NCBI GenBank assembly: GCA_023333565.1
Contig: JAJKFH010000102.1
Span: 6,837,001 to 6,901,000, forward strand
DNA from: Puffinus mauretanicus
Lineage: Eukaryota > Chordata > Aves > Procellariiformes > Procellariidae
Direction of reading: 5' to 3'
Length of the DNA stretch: 64,000 nucleotides
The notes under the pieces were generated by a model. That model saw only the letters and a list, made by a program, of their open reading frames with translations. It searched no databases and was not told where the DNA came from. The stretch's first letter is position 1. Each line of letters opens with the position of its first letter. Of this stretch, positions 24,901 to 38,497 are shown piece by piece. Both the position numbers and the translations under genes were made by a program.

Positions 24901-27780
24901 CCTATTGCTAGTCAGTAAGTTAGACCTGCTGCTTAGCAGCTCCACCAGATGAAAATGGTTCATTTCTTCCTGCTTTACATTTTCTGAATCGTCTAACGAT
25001 AGGTTTGCTTTCACATCCTTCGAGATTAGTCTTGATTTCAGACAATGCTTTCAACACTAAAAGGGTCATAAAAATAGACAGTTTCTGAGAGCTTAGAAAG
25101 AAAAACTGCTAGTCTTCCATCCTTCTCCCTCCCCCAAATTATTTGATAATGGAATGGGAAGCTTTCCTATAATCTTTTGCTTGATTTTTGCTAATATGAA
25201 CCTGTCAAAGATCGTGGCATTTCCTTACTGTGTGGTGTGGAGCCAGCTGGAACCAAATAATCCACCCACGTTTTCCATCATCTTTGTATTCTGATAGGAG
25301 CTTCTGCTTAGCAGAAATGAGAAAATACCTGTTATTCCTTCCTTGCTGTCATGGTGGCCACGCTGAGGCAGTTTCCTACTTGGCTGAAGTCTGGCTAGAT
25401 CTGAATAAATGTAACCAGACCAAAAATAATGGGTTTTCTGCCTGGAACCCACACCCTACTCTTATGGCAGTTCAAGAGGAAAGTAATTTAAGAAATGACA
25501 CTTTCCTTTCCACTCACTGCCCCAAAGAAATACTTTCAAGGATGAATTAGGAACATTCCTCCTTTGGCTTGAAGAGGCAGAGATTTGGGTCTGTAAAAAT
25601 TCCTTCCTTCATCCTCAACCTTACTCCTACAGGAAGGAGAAGTACAACTTTTATGTGAGCATGTGGACCTGCTTACCAGGGAACATGAGTAACTTCTGTT
25701 ATAATTTGAATTGTACTCTTCCTAACGAAAGCATCTACAAGGGTGGGCAGCCAGTACAAAATACAGCCTCTCAGCCTTTTGGTTTTGAGGCCTGATGACT
25801 CTGCAGCTGGAGGAAAGAATCTCTCCCACTTCGCTTTTCCATTTCGAGACTCTCTTTTGGTCTGTATTGCATCTGTTTTAAGCATTAATGTTTTGCATGT
25901 AACATCTCTCAAAGTCTAATCCATTGCTATGGACCCACCTAGTGACGGCTTTATAGATTCTTTATATTCGTAAAGGCACTTAATGCTTATCTTTTCATGA
26001 TTTTTGTTAGCTTTGTATTTTCTTGATGTTTGAAATGGATCACAGTACCCAAACTGAATGCTTTCTGTGAATACTTCCTTCATTTAGCTCTGTATATTTG
26101 AACACTGAGAAAACAATGATACTTACGTGGTTACCTGTGAATAAAGGCATAAGTACAAGGAGTATGGTCACACTGTTAGGGAGATGACCTCAAATATTAT
26201 AGATGTATTTTAGATCACCAGAAGTAGGAATTGTCTGTAGTCTAAATGTGAGGAAGCTTTTACTACTGGTATGGGAATGGAAATGGTCAGTGTCAGCTTC
26301 CAGTTTAGAATGATGCCACGAGACCTGCACGTGGCAGGTGCTTACAGGGATCCCCGTGCTTACAGGGATTCTCTTCTGTATCGTAACTGACTCAGTGAAC
26401 GTGGTAAGTCTGAAAGCTTCTCTAGACACGCAAACTGTAAAGAATTGGGCAATGTGTTATGGCTTTTAGTGATAATCTACTGCCTGGTTGCTTTGTGCAG
26501 TGATCTATGAGATTTTTGGACGGCCAGCAACAGCTCAGCAACATCTGACTCTTCAGCAACAGATGCTGAATATCTGAAAATCCTAGACAGGTGCTTCTGG
26601 TTTATGCAGAGGGTGACTATGCGCAGTCAGGCTAATGCAACAAAGATGCATGGGATTCACTGTCCGCATGATGCGGGATCCAGTTAAACACATGTAATGG
26701 GTCTGTTGCCTTTGTACTGCCCGTGTAGGTGGGGGTGAGCCTCCTCTCTGTTATTCCTGGTGTTTGTTAACCTGCGAGTCTGAATAGTCCAACAGATTGT
26801 TTCTAAGAGGTTTGCTCACTTAGTCCTCCCCATGTAGTATACTCACTGTGTTATATTAGTAACTGAATATTCACATATGAACAACCATTGTGGTACACAG
26901 ATTTTGTGTGTAACAACCTTTAAAAATACAGTACTAAGAATGTTTCATTGAATATCCTGTATTTTAGGGATAGGTCACGTTACAGGTCCTGTATGGATAT
27001 CGGAGAGAGTGGCAGGGAGACTGTGTATATTTACCAATAATGAAAGCAGTGTTTGCAGCTAAAATTCTAATGCAGGGAAATATTTTGTAAGGTTTATAAG
27101 AAATACATAGTTTTTAAAAGAAAAAAAAATCTGTCAGGTTTTGGCTAATGTTGAAACTTTTCCATCCTGGTTTCACATGCTTTCTCTCCCACCTATGAAA
27201 ATAGTGCAAGCTTTGCAGAGTAGTCACACCAACTCTGCAATCAGATTTGTAAATGCAGGTCATTGGATTATTACTGAAAAATACTGCGTTTCTCCTTATA
27301 TGGGCTAGTCCAACCATGTGCAGAGACTCTTACATGGTGGCTTAATCTCGCAAAATCCCTGGCCCAATTGCCTCATGCGGGAAGCTATAGTTCCCTCAGC
27401 TTTAGAGAGCTGATGCCATTTCATACCTCCTTGACAAAGACAGGCTCTGATTTTATAGGCTCCCTTGGTAAATCAATGTATGGTGAAAGTTTATCAGCCC
27501 CTGAGGGCTTACCAAGTCTAGGGGATGGACTTGGTTCCAAGTTATTTGAAGACTTGGTTTGCACTGCCCAATACACAGTATTAGGAAAGGAAGTGTGCTA
27601 TTGGAATAGGTGTGGCTTAACACTGGAGGATGTAATTATTATTGCTAGCTAGAAATGCAAGAGAACCCCATCCAAAACAAGCATAGTGTCTTGAGGATGA
27701 GTTGGTCTGCTGAAATTACGAGGAGTAAATTCAGATATTTTCTAAAAGGCTGTCCACATCAAGTTTGTAAATCATTTTTC
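24901..27780. other. Non-coding sequence, nothing recognised
   Basis: Holds a small 18-bp direct duplication at 26338-26369 (gtgcttacagggatcccc then gtgcttacagggat) next to a short ACCTGC/GCAGGT hairpin. Otherwise no support for a gene or named repeat. Confidence 0.5.
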
Positions 27781-27860
27781 CCTCAGTACTGTAACACAGA
27801 ATAATAGTTAAGGATTTTTTCCTTAGTATTGTAATGCAGAATAATAGGTAAGGAGGATAA
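27781..27860 (+). repeat. Diverged 40-bp tandem duplication
   Basis: cctcagtactgtaacacaga at 27781 recurs as ccttagtattgtaatgcaga at 27821, both followed by ataatag(t/g)taagga. Period 40, a few substitutions per copy. Confidence 0.8.
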
Positions 27861-28079
27861 TGGTGTTTGCTGAGAAACCAAATTATTTCCTTGTCATATT
27901 CTATCACAGAAGACTTAAGAGGGAAATCTAAACTGTAGCCATTCTTTTGCAATATTAAGGATTAGCTACTGTCAAAGAAAAAAGTGAAGGAAAAGTAGGT
28001 GCTAAACTCATCAAACGAAGAGCAACAGAGTACCAGGTAAAGTTAGACATATCAAAATGTGCTACTGGAAATTAATGGT

Positions 28080-29310
28080 GAGCTCAAATAGGGCTGCTAA
28101 CTTAATATGTAGTCTTTCCTTTAGTGCTGGCTTCTAACCTGTAAGGTTGGAGAAAGCAATTTTTCTGCTTCTCTTTAATTGAACAGTAGAATTGATGCTG
28201 AGAATTAGTCTAATGAATTTTCTTTCCTTACTTGATAAATTGGTTGAAATAGTAATAAAAAATAAAATTAGGAGACATATAGATGAGTATTGTGATACTA
28301 TAGCTATCCATCAGCAGAGCTTTTGTAAAGAAAAATGATGTCTAATGATAATTCCTTGAGCTTGTCAACAAATAGTAAAAGACAATCATTAGATTTTTTT
28401 TCCCCTTTAAAGAAAGTTTTTGAAAAAGACCTTCACAAGGGTCTATTAGAAAAGTGGTTGTGGGATGGGAGTACTTTCAAGAATTAGTCAGTCCTCTGAA
28501 GGACAGGAGACAAAACTCAAAGTATATTATCAATGTTTGGTGTAAGAGAACTACAACAGGGATATCCAAAGTCTGAGTGTTGTAGGTGGTGTTTCACATA
28601 TATATATATATAAATGAATTGAAAATGACCGTGACCAGTGGTACAAACATTTGCGTCTGAGGCAGAATCATTCAAGTCAGGGCTGGAGAAAATAGTAGAG
28701 GACTCCATGCAGGAAGACAGGCAGGTTGGCTGCACAAGTGTAGTGTTGACAAATGCAGAATATTGCATGTCAGGCAGAAAAATGGATGTGACGATGCTCA
28801 CTGCTCTGTTCTAGTGTAACACTGACCACTTGGGAGTGGAAGAGGACCTATGTTTCCTTGTGAAATACTTAATTAAAGTAGGTGGAATGATCCAAAGACA
28901 AGATCCAGTTGATGAAAATGGAATAAGAAATAATGCTGAAAATACTAGAGTGGCGTATGCCAGTAGCAAGCCCTTTCCTGTAATACTGAGTTCTTTATGG
29001 GTTAGGCAACCTGGAGAATGTATGTAGCAGAAACAGAAGAAATTCAAAGAGAAGCAGTGCAAATTTTGATCTTGAATAGACTGACTTCTATATGAGGAAA
29101 AAGCTAAGAGACTATTTAGAGAAAAGACAAATAATGAAAACAGAAGTTTATGAAATAAAAGAAAGGAAGATCGGTTACTCCTTTTTACTGTTCGAGTTAT
29201 TACAAGAACAACAAGTCATTCAGTCAAATGCAAACATACAAATACAAACTAGGAGACAGTCTTTTACACAACTTGTAATTCACTTTTGGTCCAGATTCCC
29301 AGAGTATTTC
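28080..29310 (+). mobile_element. Ancient CR1/L3-type LINE, about 1.2 kb, decayed
   Basis: Successive blocks follow the 3' half of CR1/L3 elements in order. First comes ttggttgaaatagtaataaa with cagagcttttgtaaagaaaa (reverse-transcriptase region), then cttgagcttgtcaacaaa and aaagaccttcacaagggtct. Next are gtgttgacaaatgcagaata and aaatggaataagaaataatg, and finally ctatatgaggaaaaagctaa and cagtcttttacacaacttgt. No continuous frame survives; indels and stops run throughout, and a TA microsatellite lies at 28597-28611. The 5' half, including any endonuclease region, is absent. The copy is far older than the avian-type CR1 fragment at 3830. Confidence 0.82.
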
Positions 29311-32300
29311 CATATCAGAGAAATAAAATAAAAGATGACTCACATGTTTATCTCTGCATTATGTGTCCAAATACAAGATTTTGGAGCTAGCCGTGAAGAA
29401 AGTTGCTCTCACCCTGTCTTTGCAGACCACACCTCTGACAGGTGAGGTTCTCTAACACACATCAGGCTCTGCCTATCCAACTTGGCCTGTGTAGCCATGA
29501 CCTCCAGCCAGGGGTGCCTGGACCTGTGCTGGTCAGCCGTGGTCCTCAGAGGGATGTTGTGGGGTCATGGTGCATCTTGGTTCGTACTTCATGGTATCAA
29601 ACTCAGTAGTGCGCTTACCTGTTTTTTCTGTTGTATAAAAATTGGTTTATTTTATATTTTAAGCCACTTCATACTTAAACCAACATTTTATGAAATAACG
29701 TATATGCCAGAGTTAAAGCAGCCAGTAGGAGATGAGGGAGAAAAATAAACTTGCCTCTGTCATTATAGAACACTTGTCCAGGCTGAGCCCACCTTGCTTT
29801 GAAACATAGAGGACATAATACAGTGGAGAACTGTCTCTTGTTTTGAAGCAGGCTGTAGTTTCTATGTTTGAGGCAGAGTTCTCACTTAAATTCTGTGGTG
29901 ATTTTTCAAACTATCATAAGAAAATTTGCTTTTATTAAATGATGTACATCTTTTCATGCAATTAAACACAAATCCCTGGTAACATCATGGGCATTTTGTT
30001 AGTGGCCCTATGTGTCGTGGCCCTATATGTCATGGCCCACAAATTACTCTAAAAACTGTGATCCTTTTCGAGATTGTAGTCACAAAGCCCTGTATGGTTG
30101 GTTTTGTGCCAAAGGCCTGTCCTGACTGCATACAGCAGGTTTTAACTTTGACTACAGTATTGGGACCCCTCTGAGAAATTTATGGCAAGTTGCAAAAAAA
30201 AAAAAAAAAAGGCCAGTTAAAAAAAAAAAGGTATGTGTCTCTGTTTCCTTTTATTTTCTACTCAATTTGCACTTTTGGAGACACCTGCTGCCATTCTATT
30301 GCTAGCTCAGAATTCATTAGAAAACAAGTTTCACCTGTGACATTCTCACATGTGAAATCTTTGCCCTAATTTTGAACCACACTGCTCTCAAGAAAGGGCA
30401 GTGGCTACATGCAAATACCAGGAGAGATGGTTGACAGGATTGATCGTGTGGGGTCAAATGCTAAAAAGGTATGTACGAATGTGATTTTGTTTCTTGAAAA
30501 AGTGGCAAAAGACTACCTCTGATATCTGATGTGGTGACATTCACTGTTTCCGCATTTTGACATTTTTCTCCGTATGCCTCAGGCTGTTAACATGCAGAAG
30601 TTATCTAATTTATTTTATTTTATTTATTGGACAGGGGTCAGGCACTTTGTAAATTATGGACTGCATTCTCAGTGAATCAAAATATTTAGGTTGCTTGTGA
30701 GGTTCAGTCCTTGGCATCGTGTCACTAATTACTTTTACACAACTCTGAAATAATGACAAAAGGAAAATGCATCAACAAAGAAAGAGAAATTAAACTTTGT
30801 AAAACAAAACAAAAGCCACATCAGAAATAGAAAGTGTTATTTAAGGGGAAAAGCGGGTGACCAAATGTGCAGTCTGGATTCAGTACAATGTTATATGGCA
30901 GGAGAAGAGACACTCTGCTTTGGATCTTCTCCAGGCAGAGGAAAATTTATGACATAAATTTTCTTTGATAAACATTCCTGAGAAACTTCTTTGTATTTTA
31001 ATCTTAATGAATGTTTGTCTCAATCCAGTGGTCTCTTTTTTTTTTTTTTGCTTGTTTTTATTTTTCTTGGCTGTGTTTTCTTTATTTCTCCTTTCTGATT
31101 CTTTTATATTCTGAATATACCTCAGTGGCAACTGCTGAAGATCTGTCTTGCTTACAAGCTAATTGGTAGTAGAAGGTAGTCAACCCCGTACCTGGATTGC
31201 ATTAGGGCTTTTGAAGAGTGTCCCCAGATATTCTGACTTTCCCATACTTATGCTTCAGAATACTGTAGCAGTATTTTCTCAGTTTTTCCCTGTACAAGGT
31301 TCAGAAGCATTCCCAGGGGCCTTCAGCATGCTACCCCAGCAATGTTTCTAGCCTCTAGCTGTGCCATGTAATGAGAGATGAGAAGCAAGAGTTAAGCCTC
31401 CATAGAAATAGCAATAACAACAAGCCATTGGTCCGTTTTATACCATGCTTACGTATTTATTTCTCTATAATAGTGGCTGAATTGGAGTCTGTGTGTTGGA
31501 AGTAGGAGTTCAGCTTTTTGCTTCGACAGAACCAAATGACATTAGTTTTGCCTTTACTCAAAAGTGGAAAATCACTCATAAAACTGCATCAGAGCACCGT
31601 TAAAATAAATGAATGGGTATGGTATGCTTTTGTAACTTTATAAATGAAACATAACTCTACATACTCATTGATTGCTGTTTCAGTGTGCAAGGTGTAAGAT
31701 AGCAACGTGTTTTATAACTCTTTCCCTTACAGAGATGCATTTAACGTCATTAGAATCATTGCTTAATTTACAGCTTGATCTTCCCAGTGACATGTATAAC
31801 AAGTTAAATATCAGTAGAGTGCATTTAATAAACACTAATTTGTATTAATCTTATCGTAGACTGTATACGTAATGTAGGGACCTTGTGTGTGGTACAGTAG
31901 AAAGGGAATATATTTACAAATTTGTTCTGAATTTAAAAGCCATACATTTCAGCATCTATATTTTTTGAAACATTTACTAGATAGCAGTTACATGAATTCT
32001 TACGATTATACGGACTAAAAAGGAATAAAATAGAGAAGCAATTTACAGAATGTAAGAATATTACCTTTTTTGTGTTCTTTGTCTAATTACAATTACAGTC
32101 TAAACTGTAAACTGGTTCAGATAGAGGATATTTCTTACAAAAGACCTAATTCTTCGCTGCTCTTCCAGTACGAAGTGAGTAGAAAATGGTAATATTATTT
32201 GGAAGTATTTTATATTCCCACTTTTTCTCTAATCCAACGGAGTACATAAAATGGAGGGCAACTATGAATTGAGCTATATGTGTTTGTATCATGCCCACTG

Positions 32301-35300
32301 CAAAAGAGCTCAATCTGGTTAGCTGAGGGTGGCTGTAGTCCTATGGTACAAGTGTAATAAACGATTGTAATTCGGCACTGAAAGACAAACGCTTCTAGTG
32401 AAGAGAAGCAAACAGTAGATGTACCTGTGGGTGTGGAGAATTTTGATTGCAAACACCAGAGAGAACCTCATGACCACAAGAGGAAGGCTAGAATGCCTTC
32501 ACAAAACAACATAGGGCTAGGTGCTGTGGATTATTCCAAAACACCCTTGCACTTTTAATTGCATGATGCTTGTTTTACATCAGACAGTCAATGGAAGCAA
32601 ATCTGTGTGTTTTAAACCTGGTGTCCTTGGTGCACAGGTTAGTTAGAGCAGACTATAGTGGAAAAAGCAGTCAGATTAGAAATACAGAGACAAAATGTGA
32701 TGACTCTCACCCTGTTCAGTGGATGAGTTAAAAAAAGAGACAGAATTGTTATTGGGGAAGTGACGAGAATGTGGTGATTAAACCTGCAAGAATTATATTG
32801 AGAGCCATGCAGAAAGGCCCACTGGGTTAAGCAGAAAGATCTCAATTTCAGTGCACTTGGAATCAGGCTCAACAATTATTATCTACTCTTACAAATAGAT
32901 CAAAGTTGTGGTTTTAGGATAGGCTCAGAAGCTTATGTTTGGCTATGAAACTTAGGTTGCCTGTTCAGAAGAGACTCGATTTCTACCAACCACTCCTCTG
33001 CACATGCACCGAGGGAAAAGGGAGTAATTTCCTTTTGATGGGAGTTGGTTATCTGTATGAAATGAATTAGATTCATTGTCATGTGGCAAGCATTTACATG
33101 TTCGTAACAGTCACTGGAAATGACACCGAGGAGGAACATTCCTGCTGGCATTGTCATCCGAGAGGCTGAAGATCGGATGGGCACTGACAGTAAACAGGCC
33201 TGTCACTCAGAAAGTAATCATCCCAATCAGGATGGAGGCAGAGTAGGGAGACTGCGCATAAGGTGAAGCTGTGGGCTTCAGTCAGGACGGTACATTCCAT
33301 GCAAAATAACTGTGCTGAAAAAAGGACATGGGGGGAAAAAAAAAAAGGCTTAGAGCAACAGGTTCCTATTTTAGTAACATTTTATGCTCAGAACCTTAAC
33401 AAGAAACTGTAAATTTGAAATCCAGTTAGCTTCTTAAATCATTTCAAGCACAGTTCCTATCCATGGATATGCTCTCTATTTTTGTGACTTTTTTTTTTTA
33501 AACTGCTTCGTGCAGACCAAGGCTACTAAGACAAACAGTAAAGACACCCTGTAGCTAACTAACAGTATAGAGAAATAATAAAACAGGCTGTACCCAAAAT
33601 AAAGGAACTTGGAGGCAAGGGGGACACACGACACAAAATCAGGAATGTGTCCTGTCTCTAATTTTTCTCATTTTCACAATTAGAAGTTACTTTTTGCCAA
33701 AATACATATGTAATTTAATTTTATATGTGTTTTCATATACTATTTTTAGTTCTAAAAAACCCATTTATATTATAGTTTACATCTGTATTAATTTTGAGGT
33801 TCCTTTACCCTGGCTGATGCAGAGTGGACAGGATCAAAAAGTGCCGACCTCCTTTTAAAAAATGATTAGGAACTTTATTGTAATATTTAGTGACCTTGAG
33901 AGAAGTTTGAATTCAAATTTTAGATGAAGGTTCAGATTTCTTCTTAAGGGTAGTGTCAGTTCCGTTTTACAGGGAGGGTTGCAGATGGTAGGCCCCTGCT
34001 GAAATTGCAAGTAAATAGCTGATAAATGAGGGCTTCCCACTTGCAAATGAGATGGTTTTACTTTTCCTTGCAGAAATTCAGTAAATTGAAAAACTCTAAA
34101 TAGCACAGAAATTTCAGTCCTCCAGACCGCCTTCTCCTTCTCAGATTTTGCTATACTATATTCAGCACTCAGTTTTGCCAACACCGAACATGCCTGATGT
34201 GGCATTTACATTCTTTAAAAAAAGCATAGATTAGTTATATTTCTAAGAGTTAACTTCTCCTCTTGACACATGTACTTAATTCCCATTAATGGAAATGGCA
34301 GCTAGGCATGCACACTGAAAGGAAAAATCTGTTCCTAAGCATATGATCCAAACTGCATTGTAGCTAAACATTTCCATACTCTGAAGTAAGAACTCATTAT
34401 TTGCGAGATATTCTTCATAGTAAATGCATCCACCCCACTCTGTTCTCCCTCTGCTCTCTCGTAACCTGTTCCAAAACACCCTTTCTTAGAAATCTTACAG
34501 ATTCATTCTTAATGCTACAGTTGTTTTGGATGGGTGCCTAAAAAAGAAAATCCATTTAGGATCTTCAGAGTTTTGCATATTTTCTGTGAGAATTTTCCAG
34601 TAAATCATTCTGTGGAACATCTTACATTTCCTTGGACTTTGTAGGTCTCTATTATTAAAACCTACAGTGGAAACAACAAAATCTGAAAAGCTCTTTTTTT
34701 TCCCAGCACTTCCTTTACTTACTGTATTGCAGTATCTGCCAAAGGCTGAAGTGCTATCATTTGATGATTTTAAAAAAAAAATTTAGTGTTTCATTTAAGG
34801 TTTTCCTACTGCCAATATGCTTGTATAAAGACCTGTGGATTCTGTCTATGCCATATTCCAGAGTTATGGTATTTCTAACTTGAGCTGGGTGGATAATTGA
34901 TTTTTTGGTTCACCTCTTGAACGGGAGTATCACAATAGCGACAAAAAAATCAGTTAAGCACAAAAATTCAGATAGGAGTTTATGATTTGAGTTGTTTCCC
35001 CTCACCCAAATGAAAATCAGAGCTTTTTTGTTTAGTTGAACCCAAATTGTCCTCTTTTACCTGCACTTGTTTGTTTTGGGCATCCCTTAAAGGAAGCAAA
35101 GCAAGAGAAATGCAGATTCACTGAACCGCTGGAGGAGGGGTGGGGGGAGGGTTCATTTTTCTCATCAGTTGAAGATATTTGAACTTATATCCTGAATTCT
35201 CAGTTTGAGAAGAGAATTGAGAGAACTGGATGTGGATCTCCCAGGTTGCAAGTGGGTTTTGTAACTACAACCCGCTCGGTAAAAAGGGGCATCAGGGCTT

Positions 35301-36099
35301 GCTATTACTAGTCAAAAGTTTCAGGACGGGATAAAACTCCCTATGTTAAAAACTCTCCAGTTGCATATTACACACATTTTCTTCTTTCTCAGTCAGTGGT
35401 TATTTATCCCAATTCCTCAGTTTTTCCACTTTCTGATATGATAGCAGCCTTTGTGATATGTCCTGGCAATTTCTAAAAAGCAAGCCTTAAAGTTAATATG
35501 AAATTATTTGTAGAAAGGTTTCAGAGATTCCCTCAAACCATTTGTTTAAGTTGCTTTTTCTCCCTCTTGCGATTGCAGTTGAACTTACTATGAGAACATA
35601 ATTTTATCGATAAGTCTAACAATAGACTGTTAATAATCCAATCATAACAATACAGTGATACAATAATACAATACGATGTTAATACAATAGTAACAGTAAC
35701 TTTTTTTCCTCCTTTTCGGACCCAACTCTGTTTCCCCCCACTCAGCTGGGAGAGGGAGCTCAGTAGTTGCAGAAAACGTAAAATGAAGGAAACTGGGAAG
35801 AAGGGGTAGGAACTGAGCACAAAATGTATTGGGGTAAGAGTAAATGTAAGTTAGGGTAAGGTAAAAGAAGGGTTCATGTCAGAAGTGTTCAGGGGAATGA
35901 TCTCTACTTCCTTCCTTTCTTCCATTTCCTCTCCCCTTCTCAGCTCTCCCTCTTGGTCAGTTATCTTTGTTTTCTCCCCTGAACATTTTTTTGCCTTTTT
36001 CCCCCCTTTTATTACGGTTCTTTCTACTTCTTCCTAGTCTAGCCAATGTCCTTTTCCATAATTCCTGATGTTGATGGTGATTGCTCTGGTTTATAATCA
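29311..36099. other. Non-coding sequence, mostly unannotated
   Basis: Contains polyA runs at about 30195-30229, ATTTT repeats near 30610-30629, a polyT run at 31036-31050 and a TACAAT-rich stretch at 35640-35690. I see no coding exon or repeat family that I can name. Confidence 0.5.
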
Positions 36100-36250
36100 T
36101 ATTAACTGAGAGCCAGCAACCAAGGAGCCCAATTGTGCTAGGCATAACACCAGCTTGGAGGAGTATGTGATCATTGCCCTGAAAAAACTCAAATAGGAGA
36201 TGATATAGGAAGGGGTAAACATATGTGAACAGGCGAGGGAAGGGCGTGGT
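36100..36250 (+). repeat. Old amniote interspersed repeat fragment
   Basis: agcccaattgtgctaggcat and the later tgatcattgccctgaaaaaa follow a widespread ancient repeat that reads 'ggccccattgtgctaggcgctgtacaaac ... tccctgccctgaagagcttac' in other amniotes. I do not assign a family name. It lies inside the 232-codon minus-strand frame (35957-36655), which is a reason to treat that frame as spurious. Confidence 0.5.
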
Positions 36251-36689
36251 AGAAGAAGGGCAGTTGTGGAGTGGAGCTGAGTTGAAAAAAGGATATGAGG
36301 TTAGAGAGCTGAGTGGAGCTAATCTGCAGTCAAAATAGGTAGTCCTGTTCTGCCAAAACTGTTGAAATTTTTTTGAATAAAAGGTGGTCTTAATTTTCCT
36401 CCAGCTGGGGCTTCCGAGTGGCTTCTCTCTGCAAACTCCTCCCAAGGTCAAGTGTGAGGAAATAGGGGAAGCAAAGCAAGAAGTGGCAGAGAAGGAACAG
36501 CATTTGTGGATGGGCAATGGTGCATCAAAGGGAAAATGAAAGACCAAGAAAAGAGGCCCTACAAATGTGAATACAGTATGTTTTAACCAAATAGTAGATG
36601 TAAAAATCATGCCTTTGTGGGAAAAACAGCTAAAATAGACATGTTTCAGCAGCATAAGGACTGTTGTCGACTGTGAGGCACATGGGATC

Positions 36690-36790
36690 TTTGTTTCCTC
36701 ATCCTTTTGCTGGAGTTGGCTAACTGTGTCAACTTGGGCAAGCTACTAAGCCTGCCTGCATCTCAGTTTCCTTATTTGAGGCCAAATTCT
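36690..36790 (+). repeat. MIR-like SINE fragment
   Basis: tgtcaacttgggcaagctac, then taagcctgcctgcatctcag and tttccttatttgag match the MIR core in order and orientation. Confidence 0.7.
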
Positions 36791-36895
36791 CCTACTAAGT
36801 AGCCTCCTACTCCACACAGAGATTTGCTGATTTGAATGGAGCCCCTGTGGAGTGAGATACTTTTCAATACAAATAAAGTTTTGGAATCGGCCCTA
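36780..36895. repeat. Old palindrome-type interspersed repeat fragment
   Basis: ggccaaattctcctactaag at one end and tttggaatcggccctaat at the other, with gatttgaatggagccc between, resemble a dispersed amniote repeat with 'gggccaaattctg' inverted ends. Family uncertain. Confidence 0.45.
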
Positions 36896-37919
36896 ATTAT
36901 ATTTATTACCTGCAGAGGAGTAATGTGAGACTTAACATGGTTTGAGACCCTCAGATGAAAGAGAAAGTATTTCGAATTGTTCTTTTTAATCGTCTGCTGC
37001 CTTTTCAATGTCTACTTCATAGCTGTCCTAAAAGGGCTAGCTACTAAATAACAAATGAAAAATCCTTGTACATATTAACTAGGTTTGTCAGACTCCTATG
37101 AATGGACCTCTGTGGAAAATATTATTTGCTAGGGGCTACTGAAGGAAGTCAGTTTACCCTGCCCCACAGTGAGGAGCCATTAGATCTACCTCATGCCAGA
37201 AGTTGACAGATTGTACGCGACTCCGCTCCGAGCGCCGTGGCAGCGTAAGGCAGACTGGAGGCAGCCTTCGCAGATCCTCTTTTACGAACTGCGAGGAAGG
37301 CGCCTTTGCAAACTTAGCTTCGGCGTTTTGTTTCGTGAAGGGGCTAATGCTCTTTAGGGATGATGTGCATAAGTTACAAGTGGGTTTGCTACTCGTGATT
37401 TAAATGATCATCCCAGACTTCTAGCTGATGACGCCTTTATGCCAACACTGGACGGACTGGCCCCTGTGTGAGCCCGTGGGTTTATAACATATGGATTGAA
37501 AAGGAGCAAATTAAACAGTGTAGCTGTTGGGTGTTAATAACAGTAATAAGCTTTTCTATTTGGAATTTTCTTAAGCCAATGGGCATGAAAATGTTGAACA
37601 TTTTATGGATGCTCTGTGCGAATATGTGTATATATTTCAAAAAGTAAACTTGCTTTCTCTGTGTCACTGGGAGGTAAGGATAAGAGGGGAAGAGAGAGGG
37701 CAGTGGACCTAATCAAACTATTGTGGGGTCAAAACCTTGTGGTTTTTAAAGGCCCTTAATGTTGTCCAGCTGCAAATGAAAGGAGAAAAAAAAGAAGAGA
37801 GAAAGGAATTAGGGCTGGGGAGCTGGAAAGAATGGAGTATAGATATGTGGTTGTGTGTGGGTGTGTGTGCATGTGTGTGCTAAAGAACAGGGAGACCAGT
37901 TTTTTTTCTCTTTTTTCTC
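36896..37919. other. SOX5 upstream sequence with a small CpG cluster
   Basis: A short CpG cluster (about 37214-37246, tacgcgactccgctccgagc and the following bases) ends in a donor-like gtaagg at 37245. It could be a small non-coding leader exon about 0.7 kb before the main island, but no acceptor or start is evident. The rest is AT-leaning with GT-rich sequence near 37845-37880. Confidence 0.35.
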
Positions 37920-38465
37920 TTTACTCCCCCCCCGCCCCTTACTGCGAGCTCAGTGCCAGGCTGGACACGGGCCGTGCAGACTATTGAGGCATTGTCCGTT
38001 CCGCTTCCAGAGTAGCCCCCGGCTAATCCCCGGGGCTTGGACGGGAATTTCCCCGCGGCGGTCTCCCGGCCGCTGCCCCCCTCTCCCCGCCGGCGGGAGC
38101 GGGCGGCGGGGATCCCCGGGCCGCCGGGGCGGGTTGCGGGGCTGGCCCGGGCCGCGCCTCCGTCCCCGCGTGTCAAAGGTCCATTACCTGATCGCCTTCC
38201 TCGCCTGCCAGATTTTTATCTAGATAATTGGACGTGCCGCGGAGGCTGCGCTCCGCCAGCCAGCCCAGGGGCTCTGCAGCCGCGCGTCGTCCACCTTGTC
38301 ACCGGGGGCTGTCTGGGCAGGGGGAACTGGAGAGATCCACAGCGGAGGGACTCCCCTTGCTCGCCCAGAGAGGGGGGAGAAAAGGGAGGCGGGGGAGGGG
38401 GGGGTGTAAAAAGAAAACCAGAAAAGCCCTAGCAGACGAACGGAAAGTTTATTTTTGTTGTTGTT

Positions 38466-38497
38466 TGTGCGTGTGTGTGTGCGTGTGTGTGTGCGCG
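38466..38497 (+). repeat. GT/GC microsatellite
   Basis: Alternating purine-pyrimidine run (gtgcgtgtgtgtgtgcgtgt and on), a sequence type that can adopt Z-DNA, placed in the SOX5 5' flank or leader. Confidence 0.9.

Noticed and set aside
24360..25014. Overlapping frames of up to 173 codons
   Set aside because: They arise from the GC-rich LTR-like block and show only Pro/Ala/Gly/Trp low complexity.
35640..35690. TACAAT-rich stretch resembling part of an avian LTR
   Set aside because: The similarity is only a few short AT-rich words, with no LTR termini or retroviral sequence around it.
35957..36655. 232-codon minus-strand reading frame
   Set aside because: It is the longest non-repetitive frame, but it overlaps an ancient interspersed repeat at 36100-36250, has no recognisable domain, and is Phe/Ser/Pro-rich because of pyrimidine-rich sequence.
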